From Tetmemena sp. SeJ-2015 (lineage: Eukaryota > Ciliophora > Spirotrichea > Sporadotrichida > Oxytrichidae), in NCBI GenBank assembly GCA_027382625.1, contig JAJKFJ010022251.1, positions 1 through 64,000 on the forward strand: 64,000 nucleotides of DNA, written 5' to 3'. The stretch's first letter is position 1. Each line of letters opens with the position of its first letter. Both the position numbers and the translations under genes were made by a program. A model generated the notes under the pieces. It ran no database searches and was not told where the DNA came from. It was given only the letters and a program-made list of their open reading frames with translations. Positions 45,732 to 57,200 of this stretch are shown here, one piece after another.

Positions 45732-46420
45732 ATGCCTAACTAAAACAAATAGCACAGTAAACTCATTAAGTAAATTATTATAGTTGCTTTTATTTTGTAT
45801 GAGGGTCTATTTCGGGGTTCCCTCAACTGGGATACACCAATTCACTCAATTAAAGCTTTGATGCTCAAAAGAATAAATATTATTATACTTTGGTTTTTAA
45901 ATAGCTCAGCCAAGAGATCCTAGTTTGCTGATGACTCCATCTAGCAGGAGTTCTCGCAGGCCGCTCCAAATCATGAGGGATTACTCTTTAAGAGATTCAA
46001 AGAATTTGCAATATTTCACAAGTTCTGATAATGTTTGCATATTAATTTCTCAGAGTTAAACTCTCCGTTGTCTGGGCGCAAGCTGATTCAACGCTAAGAC
46101 TCGAACGCCTCCATTAAGTCTTCTATCAGTAGTAATGTAACAAATCTACATGCTCCTGGATCGCTTGCAGATAACTCGATATTTAATATTTTGTGGTTAT
46201 ATATATTAAAGCTTTGAATTAGTAAATAGATAACTCGTTGAGCAAGGGGAGGCGTTCATCAAAGTCTTTTAAGTCTCCTCGAAGCGGGGGAATAATCTTT
46301 AAGACTTTCGGTTAAACTAGCAACTAAAGTGGGGTGGGTTCCTTTGACATTCGGAAGAAGAATTATAATAATTTTTATGTAGCTTATCTATTATACGTAA
46401 CTAGAATTATATGAGCAATT
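45732..46420 (+). CDS. Ser-rich small hypothetical protein with a resolved IES
   Basis: Starts MPNQNKQHSKLIK at 45732, followed by a probable GT-AG intron (about 45771-45907). It continues SAKRSQFADDSIQQEFSQAA, PNHEGLLFKRFKEF, then after a break near 46020-46050 ELNSPLSGRKLIQRQDSNAS, IKSSISSNVTNLHAPGSLAD. A 59-bp IES with a 10-bp pointer (46169-46227) is removed to give LADNSLSKGRRSSKSFKSPR. It ends around SGVGSFDIRKKNYNNFY (about 46380). The Ser/Arg-rich composition suggests a disordered, possibly phosphorylated protein. No family recognised. Confidence 0.55.
46169..46227 (+). other. IES, 59 bp, pointer AGATAACTCG
   Basis: AGATAACTCG at 46169-46178 and 46228-46237. Removal gives GSLADNSLSKGRRSSKSF. 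The 10-bp match makes chance unlikely. Confidence 0.88.
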
Positions 46421-46944
46421 TTTAGTACGAATAAATTCAGGAGCAAAATAATGAAACCTAAACACCATTACCGCCACGAGGTTTGAGACAAACATTTTAA
46501 AAACTTATATCCTCAAAATTTTAAAGAGTTTTAAATTCTTCATTAAAAATAGGAATTTTAAACTTCAAAAGAATTCAAGGTTTGAACTTTATTTCCTAAG
46601 TACAAGGCATATTGAATATGTTTCAGCTAAGAACTGATTTCGATAAAAAGATATAGCAAAAGCGATTTATAAATTACAAGATAAATAAAAAATAGATAAT
46701 TAAATAATAGATCTATTTTAATTTAATAAGGATTTAAACCTCAAAGGAATAATAATCTCTAAATAAAAAATAAAGTTAAATTAAATCATAGTTTAAAAAT
46801 GAAATAAGATTGAAATGTTTATAAAATGGTATCATTTAAATATAATTATATCTTAATTATTAATTATATGAAACATTCTTCAGAAATGGCAATTAAATTT
46901 AAAACCCAAAAGGAATAGCAGCTGCATAGAAATTACCTCTTCCC
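46421..46944. other. AT-rich intergenic region
   Basis: No supported ORF. Very AT-rich from about 46600 to 46880. Confidence 0.45.
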
Positions 46945-47850
46945 ATGATCAATGAAGGTAGCAGCAATATTGCAGTATAGTCTCAAGCTGTGTGGGTTTA
47001 ATCAGCTCTCACTCATAGCAGGTTTGATTATTACAAAAATTATATAAAAAAAGAATATTCCTTATTATCTGCTTTGCTTTAAATGAGTAATAACAAGTGA
47101 GGGAGTCTCGACTGGTGAGAGCAGGCGATAATTTCGTAGCTAAGATCTCTGTAGTAAAGGAGCATCACCAGAAGCTCTAATCTGAAATCTAAAAGGAAGA
47201 GAGTGAAAGAGATTCCATCCTCTCACAACTCAAGATTTTATAGGAACAACTTGATAAAGTAAGCAGCTCACTCAAGGCCTCAACTTTATTGAGAGACCAA
47301 TTCAATACGCTCATTACTAAAACAGAACTAGACATTAAAAAGATGGTGTAAATCACAGACACTACTTCCTACATTTAAATAAAGAATTTTATAATTTTTT
47401 TGAGTTTACTTTTAATTTGTGAAGAAGGAATAAACACTGCTGCAAAAATTAATTAGCCGCAAAAAGTGATGAAGAAAATGGTAACTAACAAAATTAGTGG
47501 AAGCAATTAGCACAAGTCCTCTATGGCAATCTCAGAGGATGAGGCTTTATATAAATCTAGCCCTATATCGAGCTTGAAGAGTGGTATTCCTAGAATCAGC
47601 GAAACTCAGCCTATCCATTAAACTTTCTTTTTAATTTCATATATCTCAGGCAAGTAGGAACAAGTAAATAAAATATATAATTTGTTGACTAGGATAAGAG
47701 AGGTAATGATAGCCACCAAACCTCCTCTCAAGTCCGAAAAATTTCTGAGATTTCTCTTTCATCTCATGGAAACTAGAAAAAATAGACTAGTCAAATTGAA
47801 ATATCTCATTTTCATTAATCCAAACTATAGTATCTTACTTTTAAAACTAT
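46945..47850 (+). CDS. SSNA1: SSNA1/DIP13-like coiled-coil microtubule protein (probable)
   Basis: Possible start MINEGSSNIAVQSQAVWVQS at 46945. The main coiled coil (about 47115-47385) reads RLVRAGDNFVAKISVVKEHH, QKLQSEIQKEESERDSILSQ, LKILQEQLDKVSSSLKASTL, LRDQFNTLITKTELDIKKMV. Spacing of the Glu-rich middle, the LDKVSSSLK block and the terminal TELDIKKM stretch resembles SSNA1 (DIP13 in algae), a basal-body and axoneme microtubule-binding protein of about 120 residues. A break at about 47040-47110 contains TGA. After an AT-rich gap at 47385-47425 a further plus-strand stretch (NTAAKINQPQKVMKKMVTNK; ALYKSSPISSLKSGIPRISE) may be a C-terminal extension or another gene. The family call rests on pattern resemblance only. 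Confidence 0.5.
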
Positions 47851-49383
47851 AAGTTCAATTTAAACTTTCTTTAAATATTTTTATCACAAGTGTAAATTAT
47901 ATTTAAATAGTAGGGCTCCCCAAATATTTCTATAAAGTAGTAGATTCGCATGAATTAGAAAACCTAGCCCTTATGCGTCAAGAGAGAATCTAAATTATCT
48001 TCTCTTTTTTAATTTATTTATTTGTGAGATAAAATAACCCTTGTTCAAGATCTTGCTTTGCAAAGCCCCCAAATTTCAGATTAGACAAATAAATCATAAG
48101 AAAAAGTTATAAACTTAATAAGAAATAATATAATACTTTATATGAAGTTGGTAAGATATTTTTGAAATCCTCGTAAATGAGCCTTTGCTAGACTAATCAT
48201 TAAACTCCCTAAGTGCCTAACAAGCGCTCATCTAATTATAAATGACATTTACTATTGTTAATAATATAATTTTGAGGTAGGTTCTAAAAAATATATTTAT
48301 CGCTTTAAAATATCTTATTTTTTTAAGTTCTGAGCAAGAAAAAGTACAAAGAGAGTAATTTTTGGACTACGATTAAATAATGAACATCTCTGATGAGAAG
48401 TCACCAATCTCAGAGATCTAATTGAATGTGCTTTTTAGTTCTTTATTTTTTAAAGAAGGAAGCATAATTTAACTCATTCATGTGAGCTAAGAATAAGCAA
48501 TCTCTTCATTCACTTGATAGTTTATTAAATAATCAAATATAACCAATTAAATAGAGAAAAGATAATTTGAATATTTCTACATCCAAAGAATAAAGAATAA
48601 TTAAAGCATTTGAACAAAGATAGTGGGCGGAGTATAAGCCCAGACACAAAAGGAAATTTTCTATATGAATTTTAACTAAAATCTATAAACTTCGCAATAG
48701 AGGGAAATAGAACTCAAAAGGAGCTAAAATTAATCAGACAGTATCGACAGGCACAACAACTTATCTAAATTTTCTTAATTTTTTATCCGCTTAAAGGCAT
48801 CTCGCTAAATTATGAGTTTCCTAAAAAATATATTTAGAATTAATGATTTTTTATATAATATTCATAATAAATATTTATTCATGGAATTTCTCCCTCATAT
48901 AATAATTGCAATTTTTGTAGAAACCATTTTTAATTTTGAGATATAATTCATCATCAAATTTTATTGAATATTTTATTTTTTTACCATAAAAAATAGAGGA
49001 CAAATTTATTTGACTTATTTATGCTTCACTTAATATTTGGTAATTTTAAATGGTAATAGTATCCTTTCATTTTTTGTTTATAACACAGAAACTTAAATTA
49101 CTTTTACTTTCTAATAAATTAGTGTCAATAATAAATTCACATCGCTTTTATAGATTTAATTAAAACCTAATATATTACAAAACTTAAATTTCTAAGCATT
49201 AAATAAAAATATAGATAAAATATATGTAAACTTTAAGATTAAGAAACTATTGAAACAACAATTAAATAAATATTGTTTATAAAGGATGATTTTATTATGA
49301 CTTTAATTAAATATGAGTTGTGTTTAAATATTGGAGAAGGCTATAAATAAGCTAAAGTTTTATATGTTATATAAATAAAATAA
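47851..49383. other. Mostly AT-rich noncoding region with a possible gene segment
   Basis: No clear gene. On the plus strand about 48480-48800 a Gln/Asn-rich reading (KEIFYMNFNQNLQTSQQREI; ELKRSQNQSDSIDRHNNLSK) stays open with TAA/TAG as Gln and may be an isolated segment. From 48800 to 49370 only A/T-rich DNA is visible. Confidence 0.4.
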
Positions 49384-49806
49384 ATGGAGAACAGAAACTT
49401 AGTGATCAACGAAAGTATTTATAGAACCCCAAACCCATTCATCCTTGTGCCTGGGTCCGCAAAACATCAGTCAGGCTAACTGAAAAAGCAGTAAGATCAT
49501 GGTATGGTGGACTGGTGCTAGTCCTTCTTCATGCTCAACAATCAGCTTGTAAATCAATTCAAACAAGTCACTTTAGCAAAGACTACTCAAGTTTATCTGA
49601 CCCACTTCCCTATTATCGAATAGTAGCTTAACACACATAGCAGCAGATTATTCAATTTACAACCCTCACAGCTTCAAGCAGCCTACAACCCAAACTATGC
49701 AATCTCATGTATTCAGAAAACTCAGCCTATCCTCACAACCACCAAACCTTTAGATAGACTTAAGAATTAAGTTGAAAAATCAGTTGAGAAGTTCCTCTTT
49801 CTCTGA
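49384..49806 (+). CDS. 140-residue hypothetical protein, uninterrupted
   Basis: A clean single-frame gene from ATG 49384 to TGA 49804-49806 using seven or more TAA/TAG codons as Gln. It reads MENRNLVINESIYRTPNPFI, LVPGSAKHQSGQLKKQ, MVDWCQSFFMLNNQLVNQFK, THFPIIEQQLNTHSSRLFNL, QPSQLQAAYNPNYAISCIQK and ends KSVEKFLFL. No IES or intron is needed, which is unusual in this window. No signal peptide or domain recognised. Confidence 0.7.
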
Positions 49807-50130
49807 GCACAATCAACTCTTATTTTAATTAATTCCTCATAATAATTAATACCATTTAATTTCTTAATCATTAAATTTTATATTCATATTGGCCCATATT
49901 AAAGCTTATTCATTTTTTAAGATTCATAGAAGGTGCTAAAGATTAGTTATTCATCCCTGATATTTTATAAGCTAATGCTTTAGAAAAATAAATCTTTTTC
50001 CTCGTTTAAAATAAGCTTAAAGAAAAGAGAATGGGATAGTTTATTGAGAAATCTATTCATTTATTTTGTGTATTGTTGAATGTTAGAGAGAAGTATAATA
50101 CTGAAATAATAGTTTGAAGATTGAAGGAAT
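49807..50130. other. AT-rich region between convergent genes
   Basis: Lies between convergent coding regions, so it should hold both 3' ends. Nothing else seen. Confidence 0.45.
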
Positions 50131-51537
50131 TCAATACTCCTCGAAGCCGGCTTCTTCTTCTTCCTCCTCATACTCCACTCCTTCTCCACCATCCATCATC
50201 TATGAATCATAGCCTAATAAGAATAAATACACTCTATAATTATTGTCAATATCCTATTTGTTGTTCCTCTTGAGGCTAGCCAGCTGCTTCATTGCCATCT
50301 CCATCTGTAGTGCCAATGAAATTACCAGCTAAGTCATAAATGTTACCTTGGAGATCCATTAGGTACTCCTCCTATTCTCCCTCGATTTATATGCGGCGTA
50401 ATCCCCTCTGAGCTAGCTCATCAGGGTTATCTATATCTATAACCTCTTCCTCATCTTGCGCCCCTTCAACTATTTGTTGCTGGGACATATCCTACTTATA
50501 ATGAAACCATTAAAATAAACAAGTATCCCCACCGTCCATGATGATTTATTGTTGAGAGTCTTGTTCAAGGTCAAGATCCTCCCCGAAACCACTCATCATT
50601 TGCTAGGAAATTTAATGGCCTGATGGCAGCTGCTGCTGGAACTAGTCATCCATTGCTTCTTCGTCCTCTTCTTGGAGGAACTGACTAGAAGAATCTGCGT
50701 TAGCTGCATTAGCCTCCTTGATGGTATTTCCAAGATTGCGAATTGTAGTTCCCATCATCATCTCTTTGTTGTAAGCACCGGTGTTCATTAAATTTTCCAT
50801 TTGAGATTGGTTCTAATCAAAGTCTTTAAACTATTTGATTATATAAAGAAGTCAGCTTCTTGGCCGAAGTGAATTTGGCTATTGGTGAAGTCAATGCGAG
50901 CAGAATCGATATTGCTTTGATTGTTGAAATTAGGTTGCTCCTGCATGTGCTGCATGCTTTCATTTTGCGACATGTCCACTGACTGCTCAGAGGCAGTTGG
51001 TGAATAGTCGTGAACATTTCTTCTAGAGTTTCCTTAGGAATTAAGTGAAAGAACATTGTGATGTGAATTATTGTTGAGCCCCTTCAGGATTTATTGATGT
51101 GCACTGATGGCTTATGCCTTTGCTTGGATGTTGCCCAGCTATGTGTTTTCCTTGTTTTCATTAGCGGCTGATGCTCCAAGGGCCTTGACCAATCTTTCAA
51201 CTAGTCTTCTCACTTGGTTGAGCGACACTATCTTTGGATTTAAGTAGAACTATAAAATTAAAAACTTAAACCGCAAGCCTTATAAAATTTTCTACTTTTA
51301 AAACTTGTAGGCTTCAAAGAGCTCCTAAGTGACTTTATCAATATTTGAGTTCTTGCTCACAAATTCTAGAGATATCTCATGCACGAAGTGCATCTCAGGC
51401 TACTCTTTGACATAGTACTCTATGCCTAGCTTAGGAGGGCGGTATTTCAAACCGAAATTCACTGGAATAACTTGCGCGTTAGCGATTGCTGAGGCGTTAA
51501 CATAGAATGAGGTTGAGCCTCTGGATACGTCCATCAT
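50131..51537 (-). CDS. CEP19-like centrosomal/ciliary protein with acidic Gln-rich tail (probable)
   Basis: Read from ATG at 51537 (MMDVSRGSTSFYVNASAIAN) to TGA at 50131-50133. The N-terminal domain reads VIPVNFGLKYRPPKLGIEYY, VKEQPEMHFVHEISLEFVSK, TQELFEAYKF, then after a short intron (about 51253-51300) LNPKIVSLNQVRRLVERLVK. The order 'G-x-K-Y-x-PP-x-L-x-x-x-Y' followed by a C-terminal 'SLxQxxxL' helix resembles CEP19. The rest is Gln/Asn/Asp/Glu-rich (SEQSVDMSQNESMQHMQEQP; EEEVIDIDNPDELAQRGLRR), ending GVEYEEEEEEAGFEEY. The open frame extends upstream to an ATG at 51900 without any stop, including TAA/TAG, so a longer N-terminus is possible. Breaks near 50835, 50500 and 50220 are unresolved. 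Confidence 0.55.
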
Positions 51538-51919
51538 TTCTTTTTTTGAACTGAGTAGAATGAGAGAGAAGGTGAAGTGATGTATTAGTATTTCTATATT
51601 TGAATATAATTTGAATTTAAATTTATCCACTCCTCTAACTCCTTTATGAGGCTTCACTTCTAAAAACTCTTTCTGAAGCAAAAATTCATCATTTTGGGTG
51701 TGGAATAAGATTTGAGATTTAAAGTTGACTAAGAGTAGGACCACACCTACAGTAGTGGGATAAGTGGTCTGAGTAATTATAATGTGAGATGCGCCTATCT
51801 GCTGTCTGTAATAATTCAATAAATTTAAAGATTTGCCAGAACAGCGATCGAAGAAGACCACATCAGAACTTTCCAAATATCTAATAGAATTCATAACCAA
51901 ATAAAACTAAGCATTAAAA
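51538..51919 (-). other. Upstream open frame or divergent promoter region
   Basis: This segment is open in the CEP19-like frame for about 120 codons with no TAA, TAG or TGA (MVMNSIRYLESSDVVFFDRC at 51900). If it is coding, the divergent gene starts only 20 bp away. If not, it is the shared promoter region. The hydrophobic run ILIHHFTFSLILL (about 51600-51560) looks less protein-like. Confidence 0.35.
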
Positions 51920-54022
51920 ATGGCCAAATTCTTTAAGAGAATAGGAACCAAGAAACTCGACTTCCTAATTGCAATCAAAGTCCTTTCAGTTGAGCTAAAT
52001 GCACAAGAGACTGTGTAGAGAATCACCATAGAGTGGGTGAGAGGAGATAAGAAATCTGAAACCAAGAAGTTTTACTCTCTTCAGCCAGAGGAAAACCGTC
52101 TCACGTTTTAAGAGCCGATTATTTTCACCAAGGAAAGTTAATTTTTTTGGCCCTTCAATCATTTTAGGTACTTAATTATTATGAAGCGTCTTCTATCTGC
52201 ACTCAAAGACTAACAAGTACGACAAGAAAGATTGCTTCATAAGATTAAAGGGCTTTACTGAAAGCACTGGCTATAAGAGCTGCTAACTTGGCTAAGTGAA
52301 ATTGGATTTGAGTGATTTCGTGGGAATGAGTGGTCTTACGCATAAGTTCCCCCTTGATAAGAGCTATCCTGATTCTACTATTGAGTTGGAGATTTCCATC
52401 ACACTTGACTATAAAGAGACTTTGCTAGAGATGAGGCAGAGCCAAAACGAGAATCTTATTGAGGGTGATCATTCGGATGATGAACACTCGAGTGCCAACA
52501 ATGATAGCGATATGAGAAGCTCTAACACATCTGAATAACCGTAGAGTTCTCCAATCAGCCATGCTATCAATGGGGAGAAACACGAACATGACAATGAAGA
52601 TGAAAAAGATTACAACTAGGGTAGAGGTGGCGATGACGAAGATTAAGATGGTGATGACGATTACAGACCACCTAGAGAAACTAAGGGGAGTAGCCTTTAT
52701 TAAACCTTTTCATTATTTAATGTTGAATTAGCACGAAAGATAATTTAACTCTAGTTGATTTGTAGTATTATAAATTTTAATTAGATGGGCATATGCAATT
52801 TGAAACCCCATAAAAACTCTATCTCACAAGAAGCAATAGAGGCCCATTCAGAAAGAGTCCTAAGAATCCTTACCAGTGGCTCAAACTCCTACTGATTAAC
52901 AAGCTTAGAATAGGTAAAACGATTTAATTCTCTTCTTTAATTAGTAAGAATTAAAATGAAGGAGACTCCATAAACCCTCTTTTGATTGCGGCTGCCGTGC
53001 GAAAGAATGTGAGTTTCTCCCCCGTGGATTCAGTTCTACTCTTTAATAAGAAAGATAAAGCCAAAGAGATGCTTTAAAAGTCTATTGAAGACAATCTTCA
53101 TCTTTCTATTTATACTTGTAATTACTTTCTAAAGCAGGGTAAGGAGTGACTTTGCCTGGTATTAGCAACCACCCGGCTTAGCTTGTGAATGCAGTTGATG
53201 CAGGTGAGTTCAGACTTTTCAAAGATGCGATGGAGTCCTAATTTATCTAATTGAAGGATCTACTCTCCATGACAGCTGCTCGCTTGGAAAAGTCAGAGAC
53301 CAAACGCAAGAAGCTCAAGAGTAAAGTTGAAAGAGGAGATAGAGAGTAGAACCACAGAAGCTCAAAGATTGAGAGATTAGCAAGCTGAGCAGAGATTGCT
53401 GATTGAGGAAATCAAGGACAAGAACAACAGACTATAAGACAGAGTTTATGAGCTTGAGACTAAGTAGATTGAACTTAATCTATAGGACTAGATGAAGTCC
53501 GAGATGGTAAATGGCCATTCATAGACAGTGGGAAAACCCTCTGAGGAAGATAACATGAGAAAGGTCTCTGTCAAGTTTGAGAGAGGCGGTCTCAATGAAT
53601 CCTAGATAGATGAATTAGTACAGAGGAGAGTAGCTTTTATCCAAATTTAAGTATTTCAAAATAATTTAAGGGTAGCTCTTTTGAAGGACTAGTATGAGAG
53701 ACAGCAAGAGAGAATCAGTGAGCTTGTGAAACTTATTGATGGATCTTCCGACAAGCAAAAGGAACTGACAGAATAGCTCAGAGGTTTGTCATCTGAATTA
53801 CAGAACTTAAGAGAAGCTCAGCTTAGAAATGAAGAAAGATTAGAACATAAGATTGAGTCCGCTAGCAATAACTTAAGTGGCGGGAATATCGAAGCTAAGG
53901 TTTTGGAGTTGCAGGAGATCATCAAGAAAATTTAAAACTAACAAGAACAGTTGCACTCAAACGTACACCAACTTATTTAAAACTAAGGTCAGCCTCAGCT
54001 TTATACACTAGATGAATTTTGA
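51920..54022 (+). CDS. NT-C2 domain and coiled-coil protein
   Basis: Starts MAKFFKRIGTKKLDFLIAIK at 51920; TGA 54020-54022. The N-terminal domain (QRITIEWVRGDKKSETKKFY; then after an intron/IES at about 52137-52195 TNKYDKKDCFIRLKGFTEST, QLGQVKLDLSDFVGMSG, YPDSTIELEISITLDYKE) matches the NT-C2 fold of EEIG1/EHBP1-type proteins, which bind membranes or partners. A low-complexity Asp/Glu/His region follows (about 52430-52690). The second half (about 53210-54010) is a long coiled coil (LEKSETKRKKLKSKVER; EIKDKNNRLQDRVYELETKQ; KQKELTEQLRGLSSELQNLR), ending QPQLYTLDEF. Breaks near 52930-52960, 53095-53150 and 53320 are unresolved. Membrane-associated scaffolding is inferred. Confidence 0.7.
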
Positions 54023-54245
54023 AAGCTTTATATTCAATGAAATATTTTATTAAAATAAGTTAAAATACTCTTTGGTTTCATTATATTAAAAGCTTGATTC
54101 TAGACTTATCGTTGAATATATGGTTTATCATTATCGTAGTTGAATGTTAATAAGAATTTAGAAGCCTTTGATGAGGAGCTTGAATAGACATTATAAATTT
54201 GAAGAATGATAAAACAAGTTCTTAAATTAAATTTAAACAATAATA

Positions 54246-57200
54246 ATGGGGGTGGACGTGAATACTCTGGGCGTGCTAACCACTCTAGCAATTGATTTAG
54301 CAGGCGCTATAGTAATCTTCTTTGGGTTTTTGTACGTACGCTCGTTGAGAGGCGATAGGAAGATAGTCAGGAGCAGCTATACTACGAAGATGGTGACTGA
54401 GGTTGTGTTTGAAGATAGCATGTAGGATAGTAAAGTACATGACTCTCTCGATCATTAGCCATTATAAGTAAATGCTATATCAAATTCATTATATTTTAAG
54501 CCCACTCCAGGAGGATTGACTCCCGACTACACACCAGGGGGTAGTAAGAAATAGAAGAAGAAAGCTACAAAGAAAGGCAAGCAAATATTAGACAAGGAAG
54601 AATTCAATCATCTAAATACCGACAAAGGGCTCAAATACAAGAACCTTCCCGACAATAATCGTAAGAGCAAGAGCTGGTGGCTATCAAGTGACGAAGAGGA
54701 TGGAGCAACTGGCAGGAAGAGTAAAGCTAATGATTAGAACGAGGATTCGGGAGAGATGGAGTTTAAGCCTGCCAACTCACCCAATAGGAGTTTCAGAGAA
54801 GCGATTAATGAAGATGGAAAGAGCAGTCAGTCAAGTATGAAGAGCTAGAAAATTAATAGCAACTACTTTAACAAAAATATAATCATCATTCGTTCTATAT
54901 TCTCCGATTATTACGGAGGTGGAGTAAATGTAATGCTGAATGTTGAAGGGGAAGATTTTCTCCAATTCAATGGAGGACAGGCAAACAAAAATAAAAGAAA
55001 CGAGAACAACAGATACCAGCAGAACGTAATTAACGAGAGTGAACTGCCTTTACTGGAACACGCTAGATCCAATCAAGAATTGACAGCAAGCTTGAAAATT
55101 GACAAGCCTAAGATAATTAAAAACGAGGGGCCTCGCTTGGGAGAGCAAGAGAGAGACTCAACGCAAGCGAGGGAGATGCAAGAGGAAGCAAACATGGAGT
55201 ATGATAGATAGTAAGAGCTGAGGTATCTTCCTACTGAGACCTTTTCAGCTCATTTAAACTCTTATAATTAGCTCAGTAGTTGAATAAATAATAGTAGAGC
55301 GAGTAGCAACTATAGTAGATGCAGGCTGAAAAGACTAAATCCAATATCCTTGCAAAGTTTAGAAAGCTCAAGTTCAAGAGGTCTAATCCAGCAGGCAGCA
55401 AATAAACCATTACTTCAGAAGCTGATGGAGAACAGCCTCAAGGAATGTTGGAATGGTACCATGTCCTCAAGACTATCAAAGATCAAGATTTGAAGCTTAT
55501 TTGTGGAATTTAAAAATTAAAAGATGTCATTGCATAAATTTATTTTGGAACTGATGCTGCTCTGTATATAGTGTTCTAGAGACTGGCGGCTAAGTTCTTT
55601 GCATCCTGACAGTTGTAAATTTCGCGATATTTGTGCCACTGTACATAACTGGTTCCCCGTCTGAGCATCATGAAGTTGAAGATGTTGAAGGGAATACTTG
55701 TCTACTAGCAAAATTCATTTAAATCAATTCTTTATTTAACTTATATCTAGCTCTAATTACAATCACAAACATCACTGGGAACACGCCCAAGGTGACACTT
55801 GTTTACTTTCTGATAAATTCAATCTACCTAGCTCTTGCTCTTGGCTTCATGTACTTCTATTGGAGGAGATCAGTGGAATGGCGCTATAAGAAGCATTCAC
55901 ATCGTTAGCCATTTGTGGACCATGATATCGCTCTACACTCAGTCATGGTAGCTGGAATAGATACCAGAAAGCCACTGGAAAGAGCTTAGACTGAGCTAAA
56001 CACAGTATTTCAAAGGGTGTTTACTCAAGGAAGAGTTGTCTCTGCCAAAGTGCTAGGCAAGATGGACTAGCTTATAATCTAGCACTCAGACTTAAAGAGC
56101 ATAAGAAGTACTACAGGTATTACAAACAATATACTTGCTTATTGTTAAGATGATGGATTAATGTTATGGTGTATTACAAGAAAGCAAACAGGCAGGCTGC
56201 TAAGGAAGGGGATCATACTCGCAGGATGTTTTACAAAAGACGAGGGTGCTGCAAGGGAGTGGCAAAGTTTGACGCTGAAGAGTACTTCAAGAAGAAGATT
56301 AGAAAGAGATGCCTCCAAATTAAAACACTCGAAGACTAGAAGTAAAATTAACAATACAATTTTACAAATACAGAGCAACTTCATTTAAATGGAGTAAAAG
56401 GAAAATGGAGGATATGGTTTCGTGACATTCATCTCTAACTTGCAAGTAAAGCAGTGCCTCCATAAAAACTTCAAAAAACTGTTAGTTAAAAATATAAGCA
56501 AAGAAGAGCTGAATCAATCAGGTGCGCTCAGATACAAGATATATCATGCGCCTTCTCAATCTATTATATTCAGGGAAGAAATATAAAATGCAGTTGGCAT
56601 TTAATCTGACATAATTTGGGAGAACGTTTACAACAACGAAATAGTGACTATCATAAAGTCTTACGTCCTGATAGTGTTGCTATTTGTAATTTGCGTGCTG
56701 CTTCTCACTCCAGTGTCTATCTTGGATAATCTACAGCCAATTCTAAGCGCCATATTCAGAACCATTGGAGAGAATAGTGTGATTGTGAAGACTGCTTAGA
56801 CTTTCATCTCACCAATCATAAATTTTCAGAATCCAATGAGCTTTATATTTCTATCATTCTGCTGATCTTCAACTCAGGCATAGTGCCAGTATTGATCGAT
56901 GTCGTAGCAGCTTTAGAAGGCCATAAACTTAAGAGTTTGAAGTAACTTGGTATAATGAGAAAGAACTTCTTCTTCATGATGATGAATGTTATCTTCTTAC
57001 AGTTATAATTAAACAGTAGAAGAGAAGAGTTAATGTGAATTTTTATAACTGCATAAGCAACTATTCTGTCATTTTTAGACTACTCCTTGAGTAACTAATT
57101 CGTAGACCTTCCCTCAGCTTTCGGTAAAAATCTTGTTAATAACAACTACTTCTTCCTTAATTATTGTAATAAGTATTTTTTGCTTATTTTTTCCTGCGAT

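Noticed and set aside
56145..56384. Minus-strand ORF opposite the TMEM63-like loop
   Set aside because: The plus strand carries the conserved KKANRQAAKEGDHTRR loop here, so the minus frame is a shadow.
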